Part shown: positions 18,701 to 27,449 of the stretch, in pieces
How positions within the stretch are numbered: the stretch's first letter is position 1
Layout of the letters: every line of letters starts with the position of its first letter
Assembly (NCBI RefSeq): GCF_001421665.1
Contig: NZ_LMKV01000012.1
Location: 20,185-84,184 of the forward strand
DNA from: Sphingobium sp. Leaf26
Lineage (GTDB): Bacteria; Pseudomonadota; Alphaproteobacteria; Sphingomonadales; Sphingomonadaceae
DNA: 64,000 bases
Direction of reading: 5' to 3'
Program-made: the position numbers and the translations under genes
The notes under the pieces: generated by a model
The model's input: only the letters and a program-made list of their open reading frames with translations
Told to the model about the DNA's origin: nothing
Database searches by the model: none

Positions 18701-21700
18701 CATCGCGCGCTTTCGTCTCGATCCGCTTTCCGAGCGGCTTCGTTATGACGTCGAACAGGCGATGGAAGGACAAGGTGGAATTTGGCTGTCCGCCATCGCC
18801 TTCCCAAAGCACGTGAAAGGTGTCGATCGCGGATAGCTGCACCTGATCGTGAAGCCCGCCATCACCGAGGCGCGCCAGAACTGCGCGCATTGCGTCGATG
18901 CGTTCAGGCTGGGTCACCTCGCTGTCCGATCGTAGCGCCAGCAAGCCAGGAACGGCTTCGGGCGCGATCCAAAGCGGCGCGAAGGCGCGCTCGGCGAGTT
19001 CCAAAATCCCGAGCCCGTGCGCTGTCAGTAGAGCCGTGATATCCACCAGAAGCCGGACATCCTTGCGTTCATCCGGCCATGGGTCTTCCTCCAAACGCCG
19101 ACCGTAGCGAGTCGAGAGAATCGAACGGCGTTCCGTGGGTTCGGGGGCCTTCAGGAGTGGGCCAAGATAGGTAGAGGCCAGCGCTTCTTGTCGGAATCTT
19201 GCCAAAACATAGACCGGCGCGTGCCCGTTGGCATAAAGCTCGAAGGTGCGCTCGACCTGCTCGCGGCGCTCCTGCATCATCCTTACGATGTCGTCGATCG
19301 AGATGAGCGTGACGCCGCCGCGCCCTTGCTCGCCCAATTGTTGGAGTCGGCCCGTGAGCACACGCTGTTCGGCCGCCATTTTGAGTTTAAGCGCCAGATC
19401 GAAGGCCGCTGTCACATATTCGTCGGGGGCATCGGCAGAAATTTGCCGGGTGATGCGCATCGCCGCGTCGGGATGAGACTGCAGGATCGCTCGCGCCAAG
19501 GCGATATGCCCTGGTGATGGCTTCGTCAGGGCTTCGGCATGTTGTTCGTACAGCGCCAGAGCTTCCGGCGCCGCCCCAATCGCAAGTTGGAGCTGAATCG
19601 AGCGCCACAGATCGTCGGGCCGCTTCGTTGAGTGGGCGATCAACAAGCTGACATCGCGTGCGCCGACCAACTCACCTGCGGCCACGAGACTGTTTGCGCG
19701 CAGTCTCTCGAGTTCAACGGGGAGCGTTCCGCCCGGGAAGGCGTCCAGATGCTTAAGCGTTGATAACACCTGCGAAGGCTGCCCATTTCGATAATAGGCA
19801 TGCGCGGCCGCCGCCAGAGCCTCGGCGGTGCAGATCTGTTCGGTGAGATAAGGCGCCGCTTTCACCGCGCTTTTATGCCAGCCAGCTTCGATCAGCATTT
19901 GTGTGGCAGCCAAGATGACGCGTGGATCGCCGCCGCCGGCAAGCTGCTCTTCCAGGACCGCGGCGATAGCGACGCGACGCGGCTTTTTCCGGCGGGTGTC
20001 CATTGCGCGGCGAAGTCGGAGCCAGGGATGCGCGTCGAGCGCGCTCTCGCCTAGTGGGCGATGTGTCTCCATGTCGATAACGGCGAGCCAATAATCCCGC
20101 ACCTCCGCATGGCCAGCGGTTGCTAGTGTGTCTGAACGCGTCTGAAGGATCTGACGCGCGTGCGAGAAGTCGCGATCCGCGTTTGCGAGCGCCACTCGGA
20201 TAAACAGCGTCTCGAAATCATCGGGATCCGAGGCAAGCGTTGCATCACATTGCGCGATGGCGGCTTTTCTGTCGAGCGGGAGCGCGCGGGACAATGCCCA
20301 CGCAATGAGCGGTGTGGGTAGGGCTCCATCGGCTTGCAACTGGGCGAGCCGCTGCGTCGTGTCTGCGTGACGCCAGGGCATGCAGGCCAGGACACCGAAA
20401 TGCCACATGACCATAGAACGGTGCGCGGCCAAAACAGGATCGGCGATCAACGCACTGAGAAGAGATTCCGCCCTTTCCAAGTCCTTCCGGGCCGCATCCG
20501 ACAGTCGGACCAAAGGCTGGTCGATCGGCGGTGGCCATTCACCCACCGCGATCTCAACGGATGGCGCTAGGGCGCGGTGAAAATAGCAGATGGCGAGCGC
20601 CTGCTGACAAGCACGCGTCTCGGGTTCGCGGGCAAGAGCTTGCTCTGCCAAGGCGACGGCCGCTTCGCGATCGTTCGCGGCCAGCTTTGCCAATGCCGCG
20701 AGCCGAAGGGTCTCGGCCCGAGCGTCATTCCCGTCGATGTAGGCTGCTAATTCATCGTAAGCTGTGTGCGGTTGACGCTGACGAAGCAGCGCCACCGCCC
20801 GCACTTCTGCCAACTCTGCCATATCCTCGGCCGAAACGCCGTCCAGCAGGGGCTGTGGGCCAAGTTCTTCAAGCGTTAAAATTGCTCGCAGCCTGATCGA
20901 CTCTCCTTCGAGCGCGTCGGCTTGATCGAGCAGCTGTCGTACTCGGGTGAAGTTTTCCGAGGGGATGAGCAGGCCAGCCAAAAGCCGCAGCTTCTGGGCT
21001 TTGACGCTCGCACTCAGGGCGTCGGCGGCTTCAGAGCGCAGCGCACTTTCAAGTTCCGCGATAACACGAGGCGTTTCTCCCCGCCTTGCACGACGTTTGA
21101 GCTCCGCGATCTCACCGGTCTCAGCCTGATTGAGCCGGGTCACATAATGTTGGAGGCTGACTGCGCTCAAGTCCCAGCCGCGCTCGAGAGCCTGCTGCAA
21201 GCCGGTTAGTGGCCCTGTGGGCTTGCCGAATATTCGCTCATACCAGTCTTGGCCAAGATAGGTTCGAACTGCGACATTCGCACCGGGCAGCCGATCATAG
21301 ATTTCGGACGAATCCCACACCGAAAATTGGATGCCAAGGGCTGCAAACTTCTGAGTTTGGGCGATGATCTCGTCAGTCGCCTGACGGCTCTTGATTGCGC
21401 AGCCAACGAATAGGATGAAGTGACGAACGTCCTTTTCCCGCCAGTGATCGTCCCAATGTTCGATGAACTTGTCAGCGGCTGCACGGATGTCACTTTGCCC
21501 GAACCGCCGTTCGGCTTTGGATTGACCCACTTCGAGATAAGGCACCGGGTCGTGTCGATGAAATGCTATATGATCAGCACCAAACTGCTCTTGTCCATCG
21601 GGACCGTAGAGGTTCGTGCTGAGGATGTCATGCTCGGCGCCATGCAGTGCGCGCGCAAATTGCTCGAACCTCCGTGAGCCGAGCTCCCAAAACGCATGTT

Positions 21701-21776
21701 CATCTTGCGGATTTTGCGAGAGCTTGGGATAACTTGGTTGCGGAGCGACCGAAGACTTTTTCATCGCCGTAGACAA
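15702..21776 (-). CDS. Giant Mrr-like nuclease / helical-repeat / PIN-like protein
   Basis: A 2024-residue protein. Residues about 30-180 look like a PD-(D/E)XK Mrr-type nuclease: FEQFARALHG, GADHIAF with the metal-binding Asp, and YLEVGQSK giving the QxK motif. A long array of helical, TPR-like repeats follows (ETLRLAALAKLAANDREAA, ALAICYFHRAL). At roughly residues 903-1040 a strand-helix segment (DVRLLVDITALLTAHG) resembles the start of a PIN-like RNase domain. The second half is mostly helical without recognised motifs. The gene stands alone between long gaps. Size and architecture fit single-gene abortive-infection proteins that couple a sensor array to nuclease domains; the specific family is not recognised and the PIN-like call is tentative. 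Confidence 0.75.
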   Translation of the reverse strand: MSTAMKKSSVAPQPSYPKLSQNPQDEHAFWELGSRRFEQFARALHGAEHDILSTNLYGPDGQEQFGADHIAFHRHDPVPYLEVGQSKAERRFGQSDIRAAADKFIEHWDDHWREKDVRHFILFVGCAIKSRQATDEIIAQTQKFAALGIQFSVWDSSEIYDRLPGANVAVRTYLGQDWYERIFGKPTGPLTGLQQALERGWDLSAVSLQHYVTRLNQAETGEIAELKRRARRGETPRVIAELESALRSEAADALSASVKAQKLRLLAGLLIPSENFTRVRQLLDQADALEGESIRLRAILTLEELGPQPLLDGVSAEDMAELAEVRAVALLRQRQPHTAYDELAAYIDGNDARAETLRLAALAKLAANDREAAVALAEQALAREPETRACQQALAICYFHRALAPSVEIAVGEWPPPIDQPLVRLSDAARKDLERAESLLSALIADPVLAAHRSMVMWHFGVLACMPWRHADTTQRLAQLQADGALPTPLIAWALSRALPLDRKAAIAQCDATLASDPDDFETLFIRVALANADRDFSHARQILQTRSDTLATAGHAEVRDYWLAVIDMETHRPLGESALDAHPWLRLRRAMDTRRKKPRRVAIAAVLEEQLAGGGDPRVILAATQMLIEAGWHKSAVKAAPYLTEQICTAEALAAAAHAYYRNGQPSQVLSTLKHLDAFPGGTLPVELERLRANSLVAAGELVGARDVSLLIAHSTKRPDDLWRSIQLQLAIGAAPEALALYEQHAEALTKPSPGHIALARAILQSHPDAAMRITRQISADAPDEYVTAAFDLALKLKMAAEQRVLTGRLQQLGEQGRGGVTLISIDDIVRMMQERREQVERTFELYANGHAPVYVLARFRQEALASTYLGPLLKAPEPTERRSILSTRYGRRLEEDPWPDERKDVRLLVDITALLTAHGLGILELAERAFAPLWIAPEAVPGLLALRSDSEVTQPERIDAMRAVLARLGDGGLHDQVQLSAIDTFHVLWEGDGGQPNSTLSFHRLFDVITKPLGKRIETKARDALGTTLDAAAVGATPPNGAVVTLDHGIAVTLEEANLLGALCAQFQVGIQADDIADMRATIADADRRMATVESLSAIICKIRVGLEDGTYKSVPVSDVQQPEHTGRSFMQLLQSLATDGGIAWVDDRYTSSISNRDFRTATTVELLDALFRYGRLTERQRDGFRQRLRAARWLFMPLRGDEIARFMRPAVRNGELRETDDLAIIRRYIGDALIHRRRLQWPEPTAVEQGNKGEVPFLLDSGHAISQALAAIWNDDSWTVDDAEVASAWIVDTLEMSLFPLQVLAAGDPRSDSLLGIHLGGLALVAIQIFSSKRSNERQRAYFDWFWRHVLANALRVRPEIRDGLEEMIESHLTRTDDGLMEDRLWLALSGRVLNAMPLPLRVPLLQRPGMREAFNLPDHGQITIDGLDFDELEFWDAVVNAAVGHVKKLKTMRGEAATLAWIESDGDPHLKLTVGRRKMRLDAWPRRVASDDSTVRKEALQERAGVMDMSDKDLGAFNASLGSTNPTYMRVRASLAKSHEAMQQWYADLDTGVREKRAFALADLEPDAIGKLTRHLRLDHDFERAAQTLIDERGLVVAVRRLGGLPITPPTSIATALASLDQPGIARFLDEVEGETSPPWTQLFLADALAACDMSDLISARVRGWIDRALSDEATPLWDLYIALARFTAIEAYADPDWATLTARQQLAACWSHASALSEILVSGHVIIDKILDMIASNRLISPRILVEQLDLFSHDTANPKQMTVDRLRAHIAAPALIQFQKHASHQQWAEAKLRQLVVETNDDGERPRMDIIRGSLSPDNAMASRLHAALGGVFDAVYPNAGVTFRDKVESFLTALLAAEPASREALAGWHLLRQASADTPLPKNLADIAHERAKDWDLSIPGEELESARFHLLTFAALAAVNGWVDQGDRIDAAASALGPRAGDDEAMVLFEIAIWRATLIADIPERLQFLARDLLRLARHEPLREQAIVAARHFARSLSGQQAEPFVDVAGELIATY

Positions 21777-22393
21777 TATCTGGCCGCAATTAAAAGCGCC
21801 AGCGTTGAGCGCAAAGAACTACCAGTTTTGGCACAACCGGACGTTCTGGCGGGTGGCGGCCAACGGTAGCTTTGTCCCACGACGCGGCGTTCCGCTTCCG
21901 GCAGCACGCGACCAGAGTCGGTCGTCCCCGTGGGGTTCCAAGAGGGGCAGCTTACGCCGACACCGGTCATTCCGAGGTCATTGATCGCTTTGGTGGAGGT
22001 CGCCGACATAGCCGTCATTCCGTGCTTCGGATTAGCTCGTCTCAAGCGGCTCTACATTCAGGGATTTGAAAGCGACAGAGAAGTCGACGCAAGCTCCCGA
22101 TCGGCTTGTAGTAAAGTGAGCTTCAATGCGCCTGCGCTGCCTCTCATTCCGCGCAAGCACTCTGCCTTAACGAAGGCAAAACAAACTCGATCTGGCTTTG
22201 CGTGAAACTCGCTGCTGGCTAGCGTTTGGATGAGGGTTGTAAAGAAAGGTCGACTTTGAGATTCGAGGTTTACATCTTGATTTTATTGCCTGAGATAGCC
22301 AAATCAAAACCTTGATCAAGATATATTCGCCGATCAGCGGGTCGCTCTTCGACTACGGGTTACCCATGTAATTGTGGACCAGGGGGCTGTCCG
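21777..22393. other. Divergent intergenic region
   Basis: About 617 bases between the giant nuclease gene and the phosphorelay operon. It contains the second copy of the dispersed repeat (21876-21924) and an AT-richer stretch (about 22230-22330) that probably carries the operon promoter. No supported gene. Confidence 0.4.
21876..21924. repeat. Dispersed intergenic repeat, copy 2
   Basis: Near-identical to 4213-4261, sharing the core GCGGCGTTCCGCTTCCGGCA and flanks on both sides. Same orientation as copy 1. Confidence 0.6.
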
Positions 22394-25300
22394 TTGCCGC
22401 GCAAGACCACTCGCAGGAAGCCGCGTGCGCAGCACCTCAACCAGGTGCGCGGGGCCGGGCGTGGCCCCAAAGCCCTGCTGCTTGCCCGTATTCTCTCGGC
22501 GACGGGCGAACGATCGATCATTCCCTGGACGGTGCGCAATCTGCGGGTTGCGGGCGCGGTCTCGGCCTTGCGTCCGCACTCGCCGCCTGCACTCCACAGC
22601 CAGCCCATTTTGCCCTCGCTCGAACTCGGCGTCGAACTCCAGTGGGCGGTTGAAAGCCTGGTTACCTTTGCCCCGCAGGTCCTGACCGGGCTTCGCCTGC
22701 AGCGCGAGATTTCGGATCATCTGATTGCGGGGCAAGGTGATCAGGCACTCGCGGCACTGGACGCGATGGACGAGGCCATCGGCCTGTCGCTTACCTCGAT
22801 CGCCACACGGCTCGCAGTCCTCCAACTCCACGGAGGGCTTGAGGCGCAGAAGGACGAGCTCGCTCGTCTTCGCTCGAGCGGCGTCGCGCAGAACGTCCAG
22901 TTCTTCGCCTACTGGTGGAGCGTGCGGGCCGAAGAGAGCTCATCCTGGAAGAACTTCGCGCGCAATTTCGAACGGCGTATGGCCGTCTGGGACATCAGCC
23001 AGGAATTGCGCACCCACATTGCATTCCAGGTCCTGCGCCGGCTTCCGCCCGCCGGCGATGAAGCCCAATTAATATCGGCATCCCACCAGGGCGCAGCGAT
23101 CGATCTTTACAACGCGGTGCTCGCCTGTGCGGGCACCGCCATCGCCGAGGACCGGCCAACGGCAGGCATACTCGCCAGAAGTTGTTCGCGGCTCGCCGAG
23201 CATATCCACGATCCGCGGCTTCGAAAACTTCTCACGCTTCATGACCCCGACGCGGCCGCGCTGACCCTTAAGCGCGCGCCAACAGCATGGCGCGATTTCG
23301 GACTGGGCATCGGACCAGAGCCTGCATCGCCTCCCGCAGGCATCGGCGACCTCTTTGCCCGCGCCCTGCCGTGCCTCGAGCCCGATGCCCGCGGCACCCT
23401 CTCGCAGCGTATCCGCCATGCCCTCACCGAGATCGCCAGTGCCGGGGGTGACGAAGCAGGCCGAGCCGAACTAGCCAAGCTCGGCGCGATGTTCGATCAT
23501 CTGCCCATGGGTAACTGGATCTCCGAGCACTGCGGACCCGGCAATCCGTTTTCCGCGGTTGACCCCACCCGCGCGCGGTTGCTTTTCTGTCTGACTGGCG
23601 AAGTCGAACCCGAAAGCCTCGCCTGGCTCGACCCTGTCCGGTATACGCGCCTCGTTGCGCTGACCGGCAGTGCCGCGCCGCTGAGTTGGGACTGGCACCG
23701 ATCCTGTGCCGGCAATCTGGCTCCAGCCATGCTCGCGGCGCGCCTGTCACCGCAGGCCTCTCTCGAATTGAGCGCAATGCTCGAGCTATCCGATGCTCCA
23801 GCATCTCGTCTCAGCACCCTCGCCGACGAGCTCGACGAGCATTCGGGCGCCCCGAGCGAACTTTCGCTGCAGTGCCGCCTTCGCGGGCTCGAACGGTCTG
23901 CGGGCGTCGAAGCAGCAATCGCGTTCTGCGTCGACCGCATGCTGGCCGATGCGAGCCTCGCGCATTGGCTGCCGCTCGCCGCGCTCGCACGAAAGATCGA
24001 AGACGAGGAGATTCCACGTTCGAACATCGATGTGCCGATATTTCTCGATTTCACGGCGCGGATGCACGGTGCAGAGTTCGCCCCGGCGCGCACCTATGCC
24101 GCCGAGGACTTTGTCCTCACGGTTGGTGCAACTACCCCGTTGGGCCTGGCCGGCACCGGAAAGCCCGAGGATGCAAACGACCGTCTGCGCTACTTCTTCG
24201 GGGAAGTGTGCGTTCCAGCTACGCTCAGGACATCGACCCTGTTCACGACCCAGCAGGAACTCGAGACCGACCGGATCGGGCTTTGCCTGTGGCTGATCGA
24301 CGCCGATCCGCGCCAAGCCGACCGGTACGAAGAGGAAGCGCGCGAACTCGTCCGCTCGCGCCACATCCGGCAAGGGCTCCAGGCGCTCCAGGGAAGCAAG
24401 CTGGCGCTCGATATCGACAATCTCAGGCGCTGGGCCGAACGCGTCGTCAAGGAAGACTACGAACGTTACATGGACTTGCTCGAGCAGGGCATCTTCACAC
24501 TAGACGAAGCGTTCCACAAGTCGGTTTACGCTGCACTCGAGGCCGGTTCCGTGGCGCAGAAGGCGCTGGAAATTCCCGACAACGAGGCTGCCGCTCTCTT
24601 CGCAAGGCTGTGCCGGACGGTGCTGAAGGAATTCGCGCTGAGCCCTGAGCACGGGCTCGACGCCTATCTCAGCCTGCGGATCCGGCACGGCACCTTGTCG
24701 GGCCACCTGCGCGGCCCGATCGAACGCGAACACCTGATCACCCGCAAGAATTCGGCAGGAGCCTACACGGATAACGACTATTGGATCGAGCATCTTGCCG
24801 GTGAACTCGGCTTTGCAGAACTCGAATGGCTTGACGATGCCCTCAAGGCATTCTCGGCGGGGTACGACGGCCTGATTGCCGAATTGACCAACGAGTTTAT
24901 CCAGATTCGCAGCGAGGACAAACCCAAGGGAATGATCTCGACCATTCCATCGAGCACTCTCATCACCCTGATGATCACCGACATCGCGCCCGGCCAGTCC
25001 TTCGACGACTTCTTCGTGCGCTCGGAAGAGTATTTCTGGACCGTGGTCGCCTCGAGCAAGGAGGAGATCCACCGCGGGATCGAGGCCGTAACCGAACGGA
25101 TGTCCACCCTCTTCGACCGACTCGACGACGCCGTCCGCAGCGTCGCCCCCGATGGCGCCGGCCCGCTCAGGGATGCCCTGATCCGGGCCAAGGGCGCCGC
25201 GCTGCAAGGCGTCGCATCGATCGCGCAGTGGCTCAGTCCGCCCACCACCCAGGGATCGCTGATCCTCACCGTCGAGGAGCTCGTCCACGTGTCGCTCGAA

Positions 25301-25762
25301 GTGGTCAAGGGGTTCTATCCCGACTTCCAGCCCAAGGTCGAACTCGATATCGCTGAACTGCCGAGCTTTCCCGGTGTCTTGCGGCTATTTTCCGACATTT
25401 TCTTTAATATTTTTGAGAACATCGTGAAATATTCGGGAACCCCGACCGACCCCGTTATCAAGATCGCCGCATGGGACGGAGAAGACCAGATCTACTTCCG
25501 GGTCGAAAATTCGGTCGCGGCGATCCGGCCCGAAGACCTCGCCCGGGTCGAGCGCGCCCGCGCCATCATCGCGGATGGCTCCTTCCGGCACTTGGTCCGC
25601 GGCGAAGGCGGCACGGGGCTGCCCAAGCTGGCAAAGGTCATTGGCTACGGCGCGGGTGGTGGTACCTTGAGTTTCACGCTTGACGAGGAAAGCAAGATCT
25701 TTGCCGTGGAGTTCAGTCTGCGCAAGATCCTGGTTGCGGAATTGGCGGGAGGACAAGCATGA
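22394..25762 (+). CDS. Large divergent histidine kinase (HATPase) of a conflict operon
   Basis: A 1122-residue protein whose last about 170 residues form a GHKL ATPase: N box NIFENIVKYSG (about 1004) and glycine-rich GEGGTGLPKL (about 1069). No standard HisKA box is visible. A conserved-looking RIRHGTLSGHLRGPIE (near residue 770) is a candidate phospho-acceptor region. The N-terminal 750 residues are alpha-helical with no transmembrane helix, pointing to a cytosolic sensor. The start is TTG at 22394, supported by AGGGGG eight bases upstream. The stop overlaps the ATG of the receiver gene (ATGA, 25759-25762). The kinase should phosphorylate the two downstream receivers. Confidence 0.8.
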   Translation: MPRKTTRRKPRAQHLNQVRGAGRGPKALLLARILSATGERSIIPWTVRNLRVAGAVSALRPHSPPALHSQPILPSLELGVELQWAVESLVTFAPQVLTGLRLQREISDHLIAGQGDQALAALDAMDEAIGLSLTSIATRLAVLQLHGGLEAQKDELARLRSSGVAQNVQFFAYWWSVRAEESSSWKNFARNFERRMAVWDISQELRTHIAFQVLRRLPPAGDEAQLISASHQGAAIDLYNAVLACAGTAIAEDRPTAGILARSCSRLAEHIHDPRLRKLLTLHDPDAAALTLKRAPTAWRDFGLGIGPEPASPPAGIGDLFARALPCLEPDARGTLSQRIRHALTEIASAGGDEAGRAELAKLGAMFDHLPMGNWISEHCGPGNPFSAVDPTRARLLFCLTGEVEPESLAWLDPVRYTRLVALTGSAAPLSWDWHRSCAGNLAPAMLAARLSPQASLELSAMLELSDAPASRLSTLADELDEHSGAPSELSLQCRLRGLERSAGVEAAIAFCVDRMLADASLAHWLPLAALARKIEDEEIPRSNIDVPIFLDFTARMHGAEFAPARTYAAEDFVLTVGATTPLGLAGTGKPEDANDRLRYFFGEVCVPATLRTSTLFTTQQELETDRIGLCLWLIDADPRQADRYEEEARELVRSRHIRQGLQALQGSKLALDIDNLRRWAERVVKEDYERYMDLLEQGIFTLDEAFHKSVYAALEAGSVAQKALEIPDNEAAALFARLCRTVLKEFALSPEHGLDAYLSLRIRHGTLSGHLRGPIEREHLITRKNSAGAYTDNDYWIEHLAGELGFAELEWLDDALKAFSAGYDGLIAELTNEFIQIRSEDKPKGMISTIPSSTLITLMITDIAPGQSFDDFFVRSEEYFWTVVASSKEEIHRGIEAVTERMSTLFDRLDDAVRSVAPDGAGPLRDALIRAKGAALQGVASIAQWLSPPTTQGSLILTVEELVHVSLEVVKGFYPDFQPKVELDIAELPSFPGVLRLFSDIFFNIFENIVKYSGTPTDPVIKIAAWDGEDQIYFRVENSVAAIRPEDLARVERARAIIADGSFRHLVRGEGGTGLPKLAKVIGYGAGGGTLSFTLDEESKIFAVEFSLRKILVAELAGGQA

Positions 25763-26232
25763 TCAAGCTGCTGATCGTCGAAGACGACCTCAACAAGAAG
25801 GAACAGCTTCTCCAGCTGGTGGCGCAGAGGTTTCCAGCCTTCGAGGTTCGAACCGCGGAATCGCTAATCGGCGGCGTGCGGGTCTTGCGGCAATGGAAAC
25901 CCGATCTCGTGGTGCTGGACATGACCCTGCCCAACTACGATCCTGCAGCGGACGGTGGGTCGAGCGGGGGTATGGAAGCCTTTGGCGGGGAAGAATTCCT
26001 GCGCCAGGCCGACCGGTTTGGCCTCGCACCGGCCGTGATCGTCGTCACCCAGTTCGAGACCTTCGGCGACCTCGGCGAAAGCAAGGACCGCGACGAACTA
26101 GCTGCCCATCTCATCCAGGCCTTCCCGAGAACCTACCAGGGGATGGTCTACTATCACGCCAGTCTGAACGCCTGGGCCGACGAACTCGAAACGAGCATCC
26201 GGTTGGCGCTGCGGGGAGCCCTGAAAACATGA
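25759..26232 (+). CDS. Stand-alone response-regulator receiver protein
   Basis: A 157-residue receiver domain: acidic pair in LLIVEDDLNKK (8-10), phospho-acceptor Asp in DLVVLDMTLPN (about 55), Thr/Lys-side strand VIVVTQFETF. There is no output domain. A loop enlargement after the Asp (YDPAADGGSSGG) is unusual for CheY-like proteins. It overlaps its upstream and downstream neighbours by four bases each, so the three proteins are made together. It may act as a phosphate sink or an intermediate between the kinase and the receiver-phosphorylase. Confidence 0.85.
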   Translation: MIKLLIVEDDLNKKEQLLQLVAQRFPAFEVRTAESLIGGVRVLRQWKPDLVVLDMTLPNYDPAADGGSSGGMEAFGGEEFLRQADRFGLAPAVIVVTQFETFGDLGESKDRDELAAHLIQAFPRTYQGMVYYHASLNAWADELETSIRLALRGALKT

Positions 26233-27449
26233 TTATCGGAATCGTCGACGATGATGTCTCCAAGCGCGAGACGATCCGGGCGATCGTTGCCCGCTGCGGC
26301 GGCGATTCAACGATCCTCCAGTGCGGCTCGCTGTCGGCGGCCCGGCGAATGCTGCGCGATAGCGCGCTCGACCTGTTGATTTTGGACATCGCCCTGCCCG
26401 AGCACGAGGATTCTGGCGACCCGGTAAAAGACGGCGGCATTACCCTGCTCGGAGAGCTTACCGCCAGCAACCGCTTCAAGATGCCCAAGCATGTCATCGG
26501 TCTGACCGCTCTTGCTGAAATCCACGAAGACGCCGTGTCGCGGTTCGGAAGCGAACTATGGTCTGTGCTGCGCTACGACCCGGCCAGCGAGGAATGGGCC
26601 GAGCGACTTTCCGCCAAGGTTCGCCATCTGCTGCGCCTTAAATCGTGCCAGGCAAGCGCAGAACCCGGCTGCGACCTCGCCCTCATTGTCGCGCTCAAAA
26701 CTCCGGAGCTCGACGCTGTACTCGCCCTCCCGTGGGACTGGGCGGTCGTCGACCGCGACGGCGATGCTACCGTATACCACCGCGGGACCTTTCGCCGACG
26801 TGATGGCACCCTGGGGACCGCCATTGCCGTGCGCGCAGGCCAGATGGGCATGCCGGCCGCCACCGCGCTCGCAACGAAAGTTGGGCTGCTTTTTCGCCCA
26901 CGATGCCTCGCCATGGTCGGAATCTGCGCCGGCAACAAGGATGGCACCGCGCTCGGCGACCTCATTGTCGCCAATCCGACCTGGGATTACGGCAGCGGCA
27001 AGCACGCGATGAAGGACGAGACCCCGTCATTCGAACCGGCGCCCTACCCTCTAGCGCTCTCGACCCGGGTTCGCAGCATAGTCGAGCGCCACGAAGGCGA
27101 AACCGATATGCTGAGCGCGCTGCGGAAAGCCTTTCCGGGCAAGCCGCCCGCAAGCGTGCCGAACCTCCATATCGGGCCGTTTGCCAGCGGCGCAGCCGTT
27201 GTGGCGCGCGGCTCGATGGTCACCGAGGTCAAGGAACAGCAGCATCGAAAGCTGCTTGCCATCGACATGGAGGCGTACGGGGTCGCGATGGCCTCGCACG
27301 AATTACCCGAGCCGCAACCCGAATTCCTGATCGTCAAAGGGGTTTCCGACTTCGCCGACGAGGACAAGGGCGAAGCACACCGAGACTATGCCGCCTTCAT
27401 GAGTGCACGTTATCTGGCGCTCCTGTGCACCGATTACGCGCTTTGCTGA
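26229..27449 (+). CDS. Receiver domain fused to nucleoside phosphorylase-family enzyme
   Basis: A 406-residue fusion. Residues 1-120 are a receiver (IVDDDVSKRE; Asp in LLILDIALPEHED). Residues about 150-406 are a PNP/UDP phosphorylase or MTA/SAH nucleosidase-like domain, with VGICAGNKDGTALGDLIVA, FASGAAVVARGSMV, the Met-Glu motif in AIDMEAYGVA and the catalytic-loop Asp in VKGVSDFADEDK. Such enzymes cleave N-glycosidic bonds of nucleosides or nucleotides. The ATG (26229) overlaps the previous stop as ATGA; the frame is open far upstream but that part is a shadow of the receiver gene. Phosphorylation of the receiver by the kinase probably switches the enzyme, which could deplete a nucleotide pool during infection (inference from predicted conflict-system effectors). 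Confidence 0.85.
   Translation: MIIGIVDDDVSKRETIRAIVARCGGDSTILQCGSLSAARRMLRDSALDLLILDIALPEHEDSGDPVKDGGITLLGELTASNRFKMPKHVIGLTALAEIHEDAVSRFGSELWSVLRYDPASEEWAERLSAKVRHLLRLKSCQASAEPGCDLALIVALKTPELDAVLALPWDWAVVDRDGDATVYHRGTFRRRDGTLGTAIAVRAGQMGMPAATALATKVGLLFRPRCLAMVGICAGNKDGTALGDLIVANPTWDYGSGKHAMKDETPSFEPAPYPLALSTRVRSIVERHEGETDMLSALRKAFPGKPPASVPNLHIGPFASGAAVVARGSMVTEVKEQQHRKLLAIDMEAYGVAMASHELPEPQPEFLIVKGVSDFADEDKGEAHRDYAAFMSARYLALLCTDYALC

Noticed and set aside
15877-20600. Many plus-strand frames of 60-150 codons inside the giant nuclease gene
   Set aside because: All lie within one uninterrupted 2024-codon frame with coherent helical-repeat composition.
25680-26228. N-terminal extension of the receiver-phosphorylase frame upstream of 26229
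   Set aside because: It overlaps the receiver gene in another frame and reads as Arg-rich shadow; the ATG at 26229 in an ATGA overlap starts exactly with a receiver domain.
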